Source of the DNA: Scytolyngbya sp. HA4215-MV1
GTDB taxonomy: Bacteria > Cyanobacteriota > Cyanobacteriia > Leptolyngbyales > Leptolyngbyaceae
DNA: 64,000 bases
Direction of reading: 5' to 3'
NCBI GenBank assembly: GCA_019359045.1
Contig: JAHHIA010000013.1
Span: forward strand, 62,001 to 126,000
The position numbers and the translations under genes were made by a program. This document shows, piece by piece, positions 43,723 to 51,521 of the stretch. Under the pieces are notes generated by a model. The model was not told the origin of the DNA. It saw only the letters and a list, made by a program, of their open reading frames with translations, and did not search any database. The number at the start of each line of letters is the position of its first letter. Positions within the stretch are counted from its first letter, which is position 1.

Positions 43723-45165
43723 ATGTTGGAAGGTTCGATTTTACAAACGCTGGGTCAGTCACACCAACCCGGGCAACCCGGCAAAAGACCGCTCAACTTC
43801 GGGGTCTACTACAAAAATACATTGGTGGCACTGTGTCATGCCCTAGAAGATGCGGTTTTGTCTTCTAGCAGTTCTCCTCTGATGGTTACTGCCTTTCAGC
43901 GGGGCAAGTGGTACTTACAGGAAGCAGAACGCTATGCAGAAATTGCCCAATGTGCTCGTCAGATTGTGATTTTGGCATCGCCGGATACGGGCTTTGTCGA
44001 ACATCCAACCAGCCAAATGCCAAATGTTAGTTTGGTTGGGCTTGAACCTGGTGATCCAGTTGCCCAGGAGTGGCATTTGATGATTTTGTCACCCAGTTAT
44101 GCGGCAATGGTGTTATGTCAAGAGTTGTCTGCGGCAGACTACGGCACACAGAAATTACCCACCGAAGATCGGGAACGCAAATTCTACGGGTTCTGGACCT
44201 TTGAGGCAAACCTGGTGCAAGAAACGATGGAACTGGCGATCGCCCATGTGGGTCGCTATGACCCTGAACTGCAAGCCCAGTTGACCGAACAACTCCAAGC
44301 GATCGCGACCGAGGCACAGACGGCAGTACAAGACGAGCTAGGACCAGTTGTGACCCGCGTGATCGATTATCTCCAGCATAGCCAACAGGATCTCAACCTA
44401 CCTTTGCGATCTCAGCGTGCAGTTTCTCTCGGTCAGCCTATCCTGGATAACAACTTGGTTTCTAATGAAATTCAGGCATGTCTTCGCATGGCACAGTTGA
44501 CCGACCAGGCAGATACGCTTAACCCCAATGCTGCAGCGGAAGTGGCAGCGCTGACAGAAGCTATTAGCCAGTTGCTTGATTTACCTGTCTGGCAAGTGAA
44601 CCGCCTGCGTCTGGCGGGGCTGTTACATCGTTTGGCTCCCTTGCAACGCGATGAAAGCCGACTGAGCGCCGGTGTCGCACGCTATTCTGATACAGACACA
44701 GATGAACCTCCCAGTTGCCCACTGGTGCCGGGCGCGCAAGTGTTGCGAACCATGTCCCGCTTACGGGCGATCGCGACTATCATTACGCATCAGACAGAAT
44801 GGTGGAATGGGAGTGGACAGCCCGCAGGTTTGGCTGGGGATGAAATTCCATTAGAGTCAAGAATATTAGGTTTGGTGGTTGCCTTCCAGCAAAACGTGAC
44901 GCAATGCCGTGTCGTCGAAGGTAAACCCATTGATGTGGCTTTAACCGAAGCCCTGAGCGTTTGTCAGACCCAGCAAGGGGTTCACTGGGACCCAAAACTT
45001 GTTGATACTCTAGAACTGCTGGTAAATGGCTTGTGTCAGGGGTTGAGTTTACCAGCCGGTTCGCCCAAAATTGCGGCGGGGATGTGGTTACTAGATTCTC
45101 ATTGTGAAGAAGATTTACTAGGTTTTTATACCGAAAAAAGTGGGGTAACCATTAATCGACCCTGA
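43723..45165 (+). CDS. DICT-domain protein with degenerate HD-GYP-like C-terminus
   Basis: 480 residues, soluble. N-terminal DICT sensory domain (about 25-165: ALEDAVLSSSSSPLMVTAFQR, RYAEIAQCARQIVILA, KFYGFWTFEANLV), a type common in cyanobacterial light/c-di-GMP proteins. Residues about 285-435 follow the HD-GYP layout (RLAGLLHRL, HQTEWWNGSGQPAGLAGDEIPLESRILGLVVAFQ), but the metal and signature positions differ: HH is HQ (356-357), DG is NG (362-363), GYP is GQP (365-367), DAFD is VAFQ. It is thus probably a c-di-GMP or second messenger receptor or inactive enzyme, not an active phosphodiesterase. Cotranscription with the radical SAM gene is likely. Confidence 0.8.
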   Translation: MLEGSILQTLGQSHQPGQPGKRPLNFGVYYKNTLVALCHALEDAVLSSSSSPLMVTAFQRGKWYLQEAERYAEIAQCARQIVILASPDTGFVEHPTSQMPNVSLVGLEPGDPVAQEWHLMILSPSYAAMVLCQELSAADYGTQKLPTEDRERKFYGFWTFEANLVQETMELAIAHVGRYDPELQAQLTEQLQAIATEAQTAVQDELGPVVTRVIDYLQHSQQDLNLPLRSQRAVSLGQPILDNNLVSNEIQACLRMAQLTDQADTLNPNAAAEVAALTEAISQLLDLPVWQVNRLRLAGLLHRLAPLQRDESRLSAGVARYSDTDTDEPPSCPLVPGAQVLRTMSRLRAIATIITHQTEWWNGSGQPAGLAGDEIPLESRILGLVVAFQQNVTQCRVVEGKPIDVALTEALSVCQTQQGVHWDPKLVDTLELLVNGLCQGLSLPAGSPKIAAGMWLLDSHCEEDLLGFYTEKSGVTINRP

Positions 45166-45392
45166 TTTCTGGCGAGTCGGAATGGATTCTCTCGATCGCC
45201 TCCCCCCAAAATGCGTCTTCTCAGCAATGGTTACTTCAAGAATTGGACTGTTTAAACATTGGACTTTCGGCGATGGAGGACAGACAATTGATTGAAAGAC
45301 ATTAACCCCTTGAATCGATAGACTGTGACGCTTACATTTAGCGTCTAAAATCACTCCTCTGAACTTTCGTAAAAGACCGACTCCCAAAACTG

Positions 45393-46112
45393 ATGGACAT
45401 TGCCGCAATACGTTCAGGAAAGCTCAAGCATCTTGCAGGGGCAGATTTGGAAGACGAAGATTTCTCCAATCTTTCCCTACAAGGCGCAAATTTTTCAGGT
45501 GCTCGACTGACTGGAGCCGATTTTACCGGCGCTAATTTGTGTGGTGCTTGTTTTGATGGGGCAAAGCTCATTAGCTGCCGTTTAGTCGGTGTCGATTTGC
45601 GGGCGAGTTTAATAGGCGCAAATTTGATGCAGGCTGACTTGACCGAAGCCGATCTGCGTGGCAGCAACTTGCGTGGGGCAAATTTGATGCGATCGACCCT
45701 GACGCGTGCCACCTTTGCCGGAGCCTTTCTCAGTGGTGCCAATTTAATGGGAGTCAATTTACAAGGTGTTGATCTGCGGGGGGCGGATCTGCGGGGGGCA
45801 AATCTCAGTAATGCCAATTTGCAAGGGGCGGATTTGCGCCAGGCAGACTTGCAAGGTGCACTCTTGAGTGAAGCCAATCTGGAAGAAGCCGACTTGCAAG
45901 GAGCCAATCTGGCAGGGGCAAACCTCACGGGTGCCAATCTCCTCTGTGCTGATTTGGACGATGCAAATTTAGAAGGGATTACTCTGGCAGGCACCTGTTT
46001 AACGGGGACTTCTCTAGCACCCTTAACAACCCCTCTGGATCTCAAAATTCCTTTAAAAATGGCTGAGGTCGATCGGGCTTCACTCCCCGATGCGTCCTCT
46101 GAGATCGGATAA
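45393..46112 (+). CDS. Pentapeptide-repeat protein
   Basis: 239 residues, nearly all made of A(D/N)LXX repeats, about 35 in tandem (GADLRGANLSNANLQGADLRQ style), starting after a short N-terminal cap from MDIAAIRSGKLKHLAG. These fold into a right-handed quadrilateral beta-helix. Cyanobacteria hold many such proteins; some bind DNA gyrase, most have no known role. No signal peptide or extra domain. It converges with the CPBP protease gene. The long Arg/Lys-rich frame on the opposite strand is a codon shadow. Confidence 0.93.
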   Translation: MDIAAIRSGKLKHLAGADLEDEDFSNLSLQGANFSGARLTGADFTGANLCGACFDGAKLISCRLVGVDLRASLIGANLMQADLTEADLRGSNLRGANLMRSTLTRATFAGAFLSGANLMGVNLQGVDLRGADLRGANLSNANLQGADLRQADLQGALLSEANLEEADLQGANLAGANLTGANLLCADLDDANLEGITLAGTCLTGTSLAPLTTPLDLKIPLKMAEVDRASLPDASSEIG

Positions 46113-46164
46113 AAAACTAATCTGCTCAGGTTTGTATTACAGCCGTTTTAATTTGTCCGCATCT

Positions 46165-47046
46165 CTATGGCTTGGCATATTGCCGCATCAAGAGCGCAAT
46201 CGTTCCCATAAATAGCAATCCCGTGACGCTGGATAAAGGGTTTTTATCAATACCCGTTAACCACTCCGGCACTCGCTGGGTGTACTGCACCAACTGGCCG
46301 ACATCGATAACGTAGTAAACCCAGACCAATCCAGCGTGCAAACCGATCGGCAGTCCCAAAAGTCCGCGTTTGGGATGCCTGGGATGGTGGCTCGATCGCT
46401 TTGCCCAGACCATTGCTATGCCAAAAAGTAATAAGGTAGGCAGAGCAAACACCATGCGGAGAGCGTCCTCCAGCGGTTTAATCAGATGCATTAGCGCAAA
46501 AATGCTGCTATTTAACCAAAGGACGCTCTGGGATGAATAATCTCGCTGCAGCTCATCTAATAGCCAACCGCGAAAGAGTAGCTCTTCTACAAAGCCAATC
46601 AGCAACGCCATCAGCAACCCTTCGAGCAGGATGCGGGGTAAGGGCAGGGTCGGAGATTTCCACACCAGCCAGCCCAATGTCTCCTGTAATCCGAACAAAG
46701 CCACCAGGCTGCATGAGCTAAACCCCAGTCCTAAGAGCAAATTTTGTCCATTCTGCCAGGTACACCGCAATCCATAGCTTTGCAGCAAGCCCGATTCGCA
46801 GTAAACATATCGCCCCCAAATTTGCACTAAGACGATAAATTCGATGTAGAGCAGTGCCATCGTCACAATGCTGACCAGGTTGCGATAGCTGACTAACCCG
46901 TAAATTGGTGCAGCCAGCGGTGCCCAGATCAGCAGCAGAGCCATTGCAAACGCAGCAATTCGCAGCGGTGCAGGACAACGTCTGAGAACAGAAAATTGTT
47001 GAACGTTCAAGTCGGTTAAATCACGAACAGAGATTGCAGTGAACAA
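46165..47046 (-). CDS. CPBP family intramembrane metalloprotease
   Basis: 293 residues, about eight membrane segments. A TTG at 47046 is the only start near the upstream gene; no ATG occurs before residue 36. Catalytic motif EExxxR is E154-E155-R159 (EELLFRG), with FALMH (H187) and GLHAG as further metal-ligand motifs. CAAX-like proteases cleave membrane substrates; substrates in cyanobacteria are unknown. It starts 14 bases after the clpS stop, so the two genes form an operon. Confidence 0.85.
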   Translation of the reverse strand: MFTAISVRDLTDLNVQQFSVLRRCPAPLRIAAFAMALLLIWAPLAAPIYGLVSYRNLVSIVTMALLYIEFIVLVQIWGRYVYCESGLLQSYGLRCTWQNGQNLLLGLGFSSCSLVALFGLQETLGWLVWKSPTLPLPRILLEGLLMALLIGFVEELLFRGWLLDELQRDYSSQSVLWLNSSIFALMHLIKPLEDALRMVFALPTLLLFGIAMVWAKRSSHHPRHPKRGLLGLPIGLHAGLVWVYYVIDVGQLVQYTQRVPEWLTGIDKNPLSSVTGLLFMGTIALLMRQYAKP

Positions 47047-47060
47047 GCAACAGGTCAGCC

Positions 47061-47342
47061 TTATTCATCAGGCTCGATCGTGCTAGACAAACCATGCGTT
47101 TTTAGCGTTTCACAATAAAACTCAGCATGTTCTTGAGCACAAGTGATGACGAGCGCCAATCCATTGGTGTGGGCTTCCATCATAATGTTGACTGCCTGCG
47201 GTTGGGTCAAGCTAGGCACAGTCGTCATCAACACCTGAACCACATATTCCATTGGATTGTAATCATCGTTATGCAGCAAAACCCGATAACGCGGGGCTAA
47301 CTTACGTGTGGTTGAACGCTGTTCGATAGTTTCGACAGACAC
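47061..47342 (-). CDS. clpS: ClpS, adaptor of the Clp protease
   Basis: 93 residues, full length. Delivers N-degron substrates to ClpAP/ClpCP. The family core is intact: YRVLLHNDDYNPMEYVVQVL with the Asp pair that binds the alpha-amino group, NIMMEAHTNGLALV and AEFYCETLKTHGL with the ClpA/ClpC contacts. Cyanobacteria have ClpS1 and ClpS2; which one this is cannot be told. It is followed by a CPBP protease and preceded by four spaced TCTGGAC repeats. Confidence 0.95.
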   Translation of the reverse strand: MSVETIEQRSTTRKLAPRYRVLLHNDDYNPMEYVVQVLMTTVPSLTQPQAVNIMMEAHTNGLALVITCAQEHAEFYCETLKTHGLSSTIEPDE

Positions 47343-47404
47343 AGCTATATCCTCTTCATAAACAGCTAGTGACTCTCAACAGGGTTAAGAGACCCATTGA
47401 ATCG

Positions 47405-47456
47405 TCTGGACGTTTAACAGTCTGGACGTTGAATAATCTGGACTCGTTGTCTGGAC
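47405..47456. repeat. Four TCTGGAC direct repeats upstream of clpS
   Basis: TCTGGAC at 47405, 47421, 47437 and 47450. The first three are exactly 16 bases apart and share flanks (GTCTGGACGTT twice); the fourth follows after 13. They lie 62-114 bases before the clpS start, on the promoter side, in the spacer 47343-47676 that has no gene. Iteron-like array or slippage product. Confidence 0.75.
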
Positions 47457-47676
47457 AAAAGTCTACAGGATTCTTCAGGCACAAGTCAGACCTATCAGTG
47501 CCGATTTATTGCCCTGATTCAAACAAATTGCAGTGAGGTCAGAAAATTTCGAGCTTGACTTCACAATGCTTAATATCTTATCTCACCAGAGTCTGGTTTT
47601 ACCATTTTCTTATGCGCTCGATCGAGATTAGCAAAGACAAACCGATACAATCAGAAGGGATATCTTGCACTAACAG

Positions 47677-48099
47677 ATGAGCTTTTCATCCTCCCTCTTT
47701 CCTGTGAATTGGGCGAATCAGTTTAAACCGACCGAAATTGTTTGTTTGGATAACCACGATCTACAGTTGTACGCAGAAGTGATTCAAGTCGTGGTAGAAC
47801 GCCAAACTTGCTGGGTACGTCCGTTATTTTTGGTGGCTTCTAGTGCAGCAGATGGCATATCCACCGAAGGCGAGAGTTCAAAGGTCGAAACGCGAACCTT
47901 TTACGACTTGCGTCAAGGTGCCGATTTGCTTTTGCCCACTGTTCTTTTTCGCTCCGCTCTAGATACGGAAGTGGTGCCGTTACTGAGCCAACTGCCTCAT
48001 AAAATTTCTGCTAGAGAGTCTGAAGCAGGACGGCAGGCACATCAGCAGCTTCGCCAGTTAGTCTGTCAGATTTGCAAAATCCATCCCGATCTTTTTTAG
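47677..48099 (+). CDS. Conserved hypothetical protein (140 aa)
   Basis: No family recognised. Soluble, mixed alpha/beta, with two Trp-containing strands (VNWANQF, CWVRPLFLVAS) and a helical C-terminus (RQAHQQLRQLVCQICKIHPDLF). Two Cys in the final helix. Its stop codon overlaps that of the convergent aminotransferase gene by four bases. ATG start; no strong ribosome binding site. Confidence 0.68.
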   Translation: MSFSSSLFPVNWANQFKPTEIVCLDNHDLQLYAEVIQVVVERQTCWVRPLFLVASSAADGISTEGESSKVETRTFYDLRQGADLLLPTVLFRSALDTEVVPLLSQLPHKISARESEAGRQAHQQLRQLVCQICKIHPDLF

Positions 48100-49268
48100 C
48101 AGTAGCGAATTCCAGCCTCTGCCATACGTTGAATAGCGGCTTTCATGCGATCGTTCGACACAGTTAAAGCAATGCGAAAGAATCCTTCTCCCGATGATCC
48201 GTAGCCATTGCCGGGAGGCACGATGATGCCACATTTTTCTAACAACAGAGTGGCAAACTCCAGAGATGTGTAACCGGGGGGAACAGGTGTCCAAACATAA
48301 AGGGTGGCTTTGGGGGCTGCCATTTGCCAGCCCAGTGATCGCAACCCCTCTACGATCGTATCGCGTCGCTGTTGGTAAATAGCGGTCAGCTTTTGCAGTT
48401 CTGTCTCTGGGGTGGTGAAACCCGCGATCGCGGCTCTTTGGACTGCCTTAAACACGCCAGAGTCCACGTTTGACTTTACCTGTGCCAAACCTTGTACTCC
48501 ATGGGCATTACCAACCACAAAGCCAATGCGCCAACCCGTCATATTGTAGGACTTGGACAAACTGTGAAATTCGATTGCAACATCCAGGGCACCCGGTATT
48601 TGTAAAATGCTGGGCGGCTTATAGCCGTCATAGCCAATTTCTGCGTAGGCATGATCGTGACAGAGCAAAATTTCGTAATGGCGACAATATTCCACGAGTT
48701 CTGCAAAAAAATCCAACGGTGCCACGGCTCCGGTTGGGTTGCTAGGATAGTTAACCCATAACAGTTTGGCTTGTTGGGCAATGGTTTCAGGAATGGCACT
48801 GAGGTCGGGCAAAAAGTGGCGCTTTGCCAGAAGGGGCATGGGATAAGGTTCTCCCCCTGCAAAAATGGTAGACGATCGATAAACCGGATACCCTGGATCA
48901 GGGATCAACACAAAGTCACCATTTTCGACAAATGCCAAAAAAATATTGTGGATCGCTTCTTTGGAGCCGATCGAAGAGATAACCTGGGTATCGGGATTCA
49001 GTCCTGTGACACCAAAACGTCGCTCCATCCATTGCACTGCTGCCTGCCGAAAGGCTGGTATTCCCTGGTAAGGAGGATAGGTGTGGTTGGCTGGATCGGC
49101 TATAGCGGTGTGCATCGCAGCAACCACAGGCGCCAGGGTAGGCTGATCGGGGTCTCCAACCCCCAAGTTAATCACATCGACGCCTTGGGCAACAAGTTCA
49201 CAGCGCTTTCGTTCAATGCTGGCAAACAGGTAAGGTGGAATTTTTTCGAGACGTTTGGCAAATTGCAT
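48096..49268 (-). CDS. LL-diaminopimelate aminotransferase-type PLP enzyme
   Basis: 390 residues. Fold type I aminotransferase. The PLP-binding Lys lies in SLSKSYNMTGWRIGF, the Asn/Asp of the PLP ring in NYPSNPTGAV and LCHDHAYAEIGYDG, and the phosphate Arg in the C-terminal EGFFRIALT. Sequence and length fit the DapL group of cyanobacteria, which makes LL-diaminopimelate directly from tetrahydrodipicolinate for lysine and peptidoglycan. A related aromatic or aspartate aminotransferase cannot be excluded. Divergent from a phosphatase gene. Confidence 0.85.
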   Translation of the reverse strand: MQFAKRLEKIPPYLFASIERKRCELVAQGVDVINLGVGDPDQPTLAPVVAAMHTAIADPANHTYPPYQGIPAFRQAAVQWMERRFGVTGLNPDTQVISSIGSKEAIHNIFLAFVENGDFVLIPDPGYPVYRSSTIFAGGEPYPMPLLAKRHFLPDLSAIPETIAQQAKLLWVNYPSNPTGAVAPLDFFAELVEYCRHYEILLCHDHAYAEIGYDGYKPPSILQIPGALDVAIEFHSLSKSYNMTGWRIGFVVGNAHGVQGLAQVKSNVDSGVFKAVQRAAIAGFTTPETELQKLTAIYQQRRDTIVEGLRSLGWQMAAPKATLYVWTPVPPGYTSLEFATLLLEKCGIIVPPGNGYGSSGEGFFRIALTVSNDRMKAAIQRMAEAGIRYC

Positions 49269-49416
49269 GGCGATCGGCAGAACCCCATTCGGGTGGAAAT
49301 CATGAGGACAGTTTACCCCTAAGGGCGTAGGCTAAATTCCCGATCTGATTGCCGTTCCGTGGTTTTTATCGCATACTTGCCCCATACTTTTACTCTGCAA
49401 TGATTTTGCGCTCAGC

Positions 49417-50151
49417 ATGAAGTTACTGTTCATCCGCCACGCTCAATCTACCGGTAATCAGGAAAAACGTATGCAGGGTCACGGGGAGTTTGAATTATCG
49501 GATCATGGCAGAGTGCAAGCAGAACGACTGGCGCAGGCACTCTTGGCAGAAGCATGGTGGCCCTCCCATGTTTACAGTAGTCCCCTCAAACGAGCAGCCC
49601 AAACTACAGAAATTTTGATAACCCATTTTCTGGCAACGCCCTTACCTGCGGCGGTGAGTGACTTGATTGATGGGGCTGCCGATTCCCCCATCCCGATCTC
49701 CGAAAGTGATGCTCAAAAAATTACTGTCCAGTATGCCGATGAACTCAAAGAGTTCCAAAATGGGATTTTTCAAGGGCTGACCTGGGCAGAGGCTAAAGTT
49801 CGCTATCCTGATTTATGCAATGTGCTGGAGGCATCTCCAGACTGGATTCAAATTCCAGCAGCAGAGTCTTTACAATCGGCACGCGATCGCGCCCGCCAGT
49901 TTATCCATACCCTGATTGAGCGCCATCACAATACCGATCGCATTTGGATCGTGACCCATAGCTGGATTTTGCAACACCTGATTGCAGAATTGATGGAATG
50001 CCAGCGTTCCTGGCGTTTACGGGCACGCAATACCGCATTATTTGAATTTTGGCTCGATCGAGATCGCTGGTATCAAACTAACTCAAACTACTTCAATACA
50101 GACCTCTGGCAAGTGCGGCGATTCAACGATTGTCGCCATTTAACTGAATGA
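49417..50151 (+). CDS. Histidine phosphatase family protein (second copy)
   Basis: 244 residues. Catalytic IRHAQSTGNQEKRMQGH, so the motif is RHA rather than the more common RHG, with YSSPLKRAAQTTEI, FQGLTWAEAK for the acid region and WIVTHSWILQHLI for the second His. An insertion of about 60 residues between the RHA block and the acid region (about 80-120) differs from the paralogue at 36.4 kb. Substrate unknown. Confidence 0.82.
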   Translation: MKLLFIRHAQSTGNQEKRMQGHGEFELSDHGRVQAERLAQALLAEAWWPSHVYSSPLKRAAQTTEILITHFLATPLPAAVSDLIDGAADSPIPISESDAQKITVQYADELKEFQNGIFQGLTWAEAKVRYPDLCNVLEASPDWIQIPAAESLQSARDRARQFIHTLIERHHNTDRIWIVTHSWILQHLIAELMECQRSWRLRARNTALFEFWLDRDRWYQTNSNYFNTDLWQVRRFNDCRHLTE

Positions 50152-50497
50152 GATCTCAAAAAGGAGCGTTTGAACTCTGGTTCTTAGGCTTTGGATCTGA
50201 GACTTTGGACTATGCTGCCCCCCTCACAGAAGAGATCTGGGACGAGTATGAGCTAACTCCAACCGGGACAGAAAACGATTGTCAGCAAAAAATGTGGAAC
50301 ATTTTTTATGCTAAAAACGCGCCACTTTTCACACTTTGCGACATAATTTCTGTTGAATCAACAACAATTTAGTTTAATCTTTAGGTTCACAGCGATGCTG
50401 CCATGTCTCAAGTATCGTAATTAGGCATCGGTCTTGTAACGATCGTAAAAAGTTAGCGTTTCAGATCATTCAATTGTTTTCAATTGTTTAAGAAGCA
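50152..50497. other. Spacer with tandem 10-mer, no convincing gene
   Basis: 346 bases. TTCAATTGTT is repeated in tandem (50469-50478, 50479-50488) just before the next ATG. A 74-codon frame that overlaps the phosphatase stop as ATGA (50148-50372) shows no motif or conserved pattern, and I do not call it. Confidence 0.5.
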
Positions 50498-51388
50498 ATG
50501 GTGAATCCAGCAAACGACATTGCCAGACAGGCTCGCGAAGGCAGCGTCGCGGCAATCATCCAGGTGCTGAATGACAAGCTTGCCGATTCTGGCGTCCGCA
50601 CCCGCGCCATGCTGGCAGAGGGTGTTTTGCAACTGCTGTGCGAAGCGCCAGAAGCAGAGCAGCTTGAACAAACATCCATGGTCGATCGCATTCGGAAGAT
50701 TTTAGAGACACTGGCTCCACGTAATATTCGTCGAGTCAAGATTAATAGCCGCATTGTGCGGGAGCAACAACTGCTTTGGCTAGAAGAAATTAGCCGTGAT
50801 CCAGAAAATCAGTTGCTCTGGTCCGAAGAAATTACCCTAGCAAAACCTAGTTTTTTGCAGCGACTCCAAGCGGACCTGGCTTACCGTAAAAAATATCCTA
50901 ATAAAGAATTACGTCCTCAAATAAGCACTGGACGATCGTCCCGTCGGAGTAAATTCTTTTGGCTTGGGATGATGGGAGGAGCCAGCCTCAGTCTAGTGCT
51001 TTTGGCAGCGGGTTGGATGTTTCGAGAACTGTGGTTAGATTCTGGCAAAGACAATTTATCGGTGCCTCAATCGACCCACGCGGGCGATCGTTCACCCTCA
51101 ACCCAAGTTAGCCCCAAAGCTTCCCCCTCACCTATCCGGGTTCCTTCAGTTCCTTCTTCTGATCCCTTTGTTACCGCAGTCAGAATTGCTGAACAAACCG
51201 CAACGACAGGACAAAACGCCAAAACTTCGGCTGAATGGCTTGCCCTCGCAGCCGAATGGCAAAAGGCTTCAGACCTGATGAATTCAGTGTCAGCTAACGA
51301 CAAGCGCTATGCCACTGCCCAAGACCGGGCTGCCCGCTATCGTCAAAACAGTGAAGCGGCTTTGCAAGAAGCTCAAGCTAGACGCTAA
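50498..51388 (+). CDS. Conserved hypothetical membrane-anchored protein
   Basis: 296 residues. N-terminal globular helical part (residues 1-130, NDIARQAREGSVAAIIQVLND), a basic stretch (RSSRRSKFFW), one membrane helix at about 153-172 (GGASLSLVLLAAGWMF), a Pro/Ser-rich linker and a C-terminal helical domain (EWLALAAEWQKASDLMNSV) that probably lies outside the cytosol. The layout is like other cyanobacterial proteins of unknown function in which a cytosolic domain and a short periplasmic helical domain are joined. No gene symbol. Confidence 0.7.
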   Translation: MVNPANDIARQAREGSVAAIIQVLNDKLADSGVRTRAMLAEGVLQLLCEAPEAEQLEQTSMVDRIRKILETLAPRNIRRVKINSRIVREQQLLWLEEISRDPENQLLWSEEITLAKPSFLQRLQADLAYRKKYPNKELRPQISTGRSSRRSKFFWLGMMGGASLSLVLLAAGWMFRELWLDSGKDNLSVPQSTHAGDRSPSTQVSPKASPSPIRVPSVPSSDPFVTAVRIAEQTATTGQNAKTSAEWLALAAEWQKASDLMNSVSANDKRYATAQDRAARYRQNSEAALQEAQARR

Positions 51389-51521
51389 AACTGAGAGATA
51401 CAGAATGATAGGAATTAGCTCGTCCTATTTCTTAAAGGATGTAGAACATAACGCACCGAAGTCATGGTTCATCTCAGTTTCATGTCCATCTATTGGCTCA
51501 GATTCTAACGCTTGAGAGATT

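Noticed and set aside
45338-46045. Long minus-strand frame rich in KSAP/KLAP
   Set aside because: It is the mirror of the pentapeptide repeats on the plus strand; its periodicity is explained by the A(D/N)LXX codons.
47405-47456. CRISPR-like array
   Set aside because: The units are only 7-11 bases with 13-16 base periods; there are no spacers of CRISPR length and no cas genes.
50148-50372. 74-codon frame overlapping the phosphatase stop as ATGA
   Set aside because: The overlap is attractive, but the sequence has no motif or recognised family and lacks a ribosome binding site.
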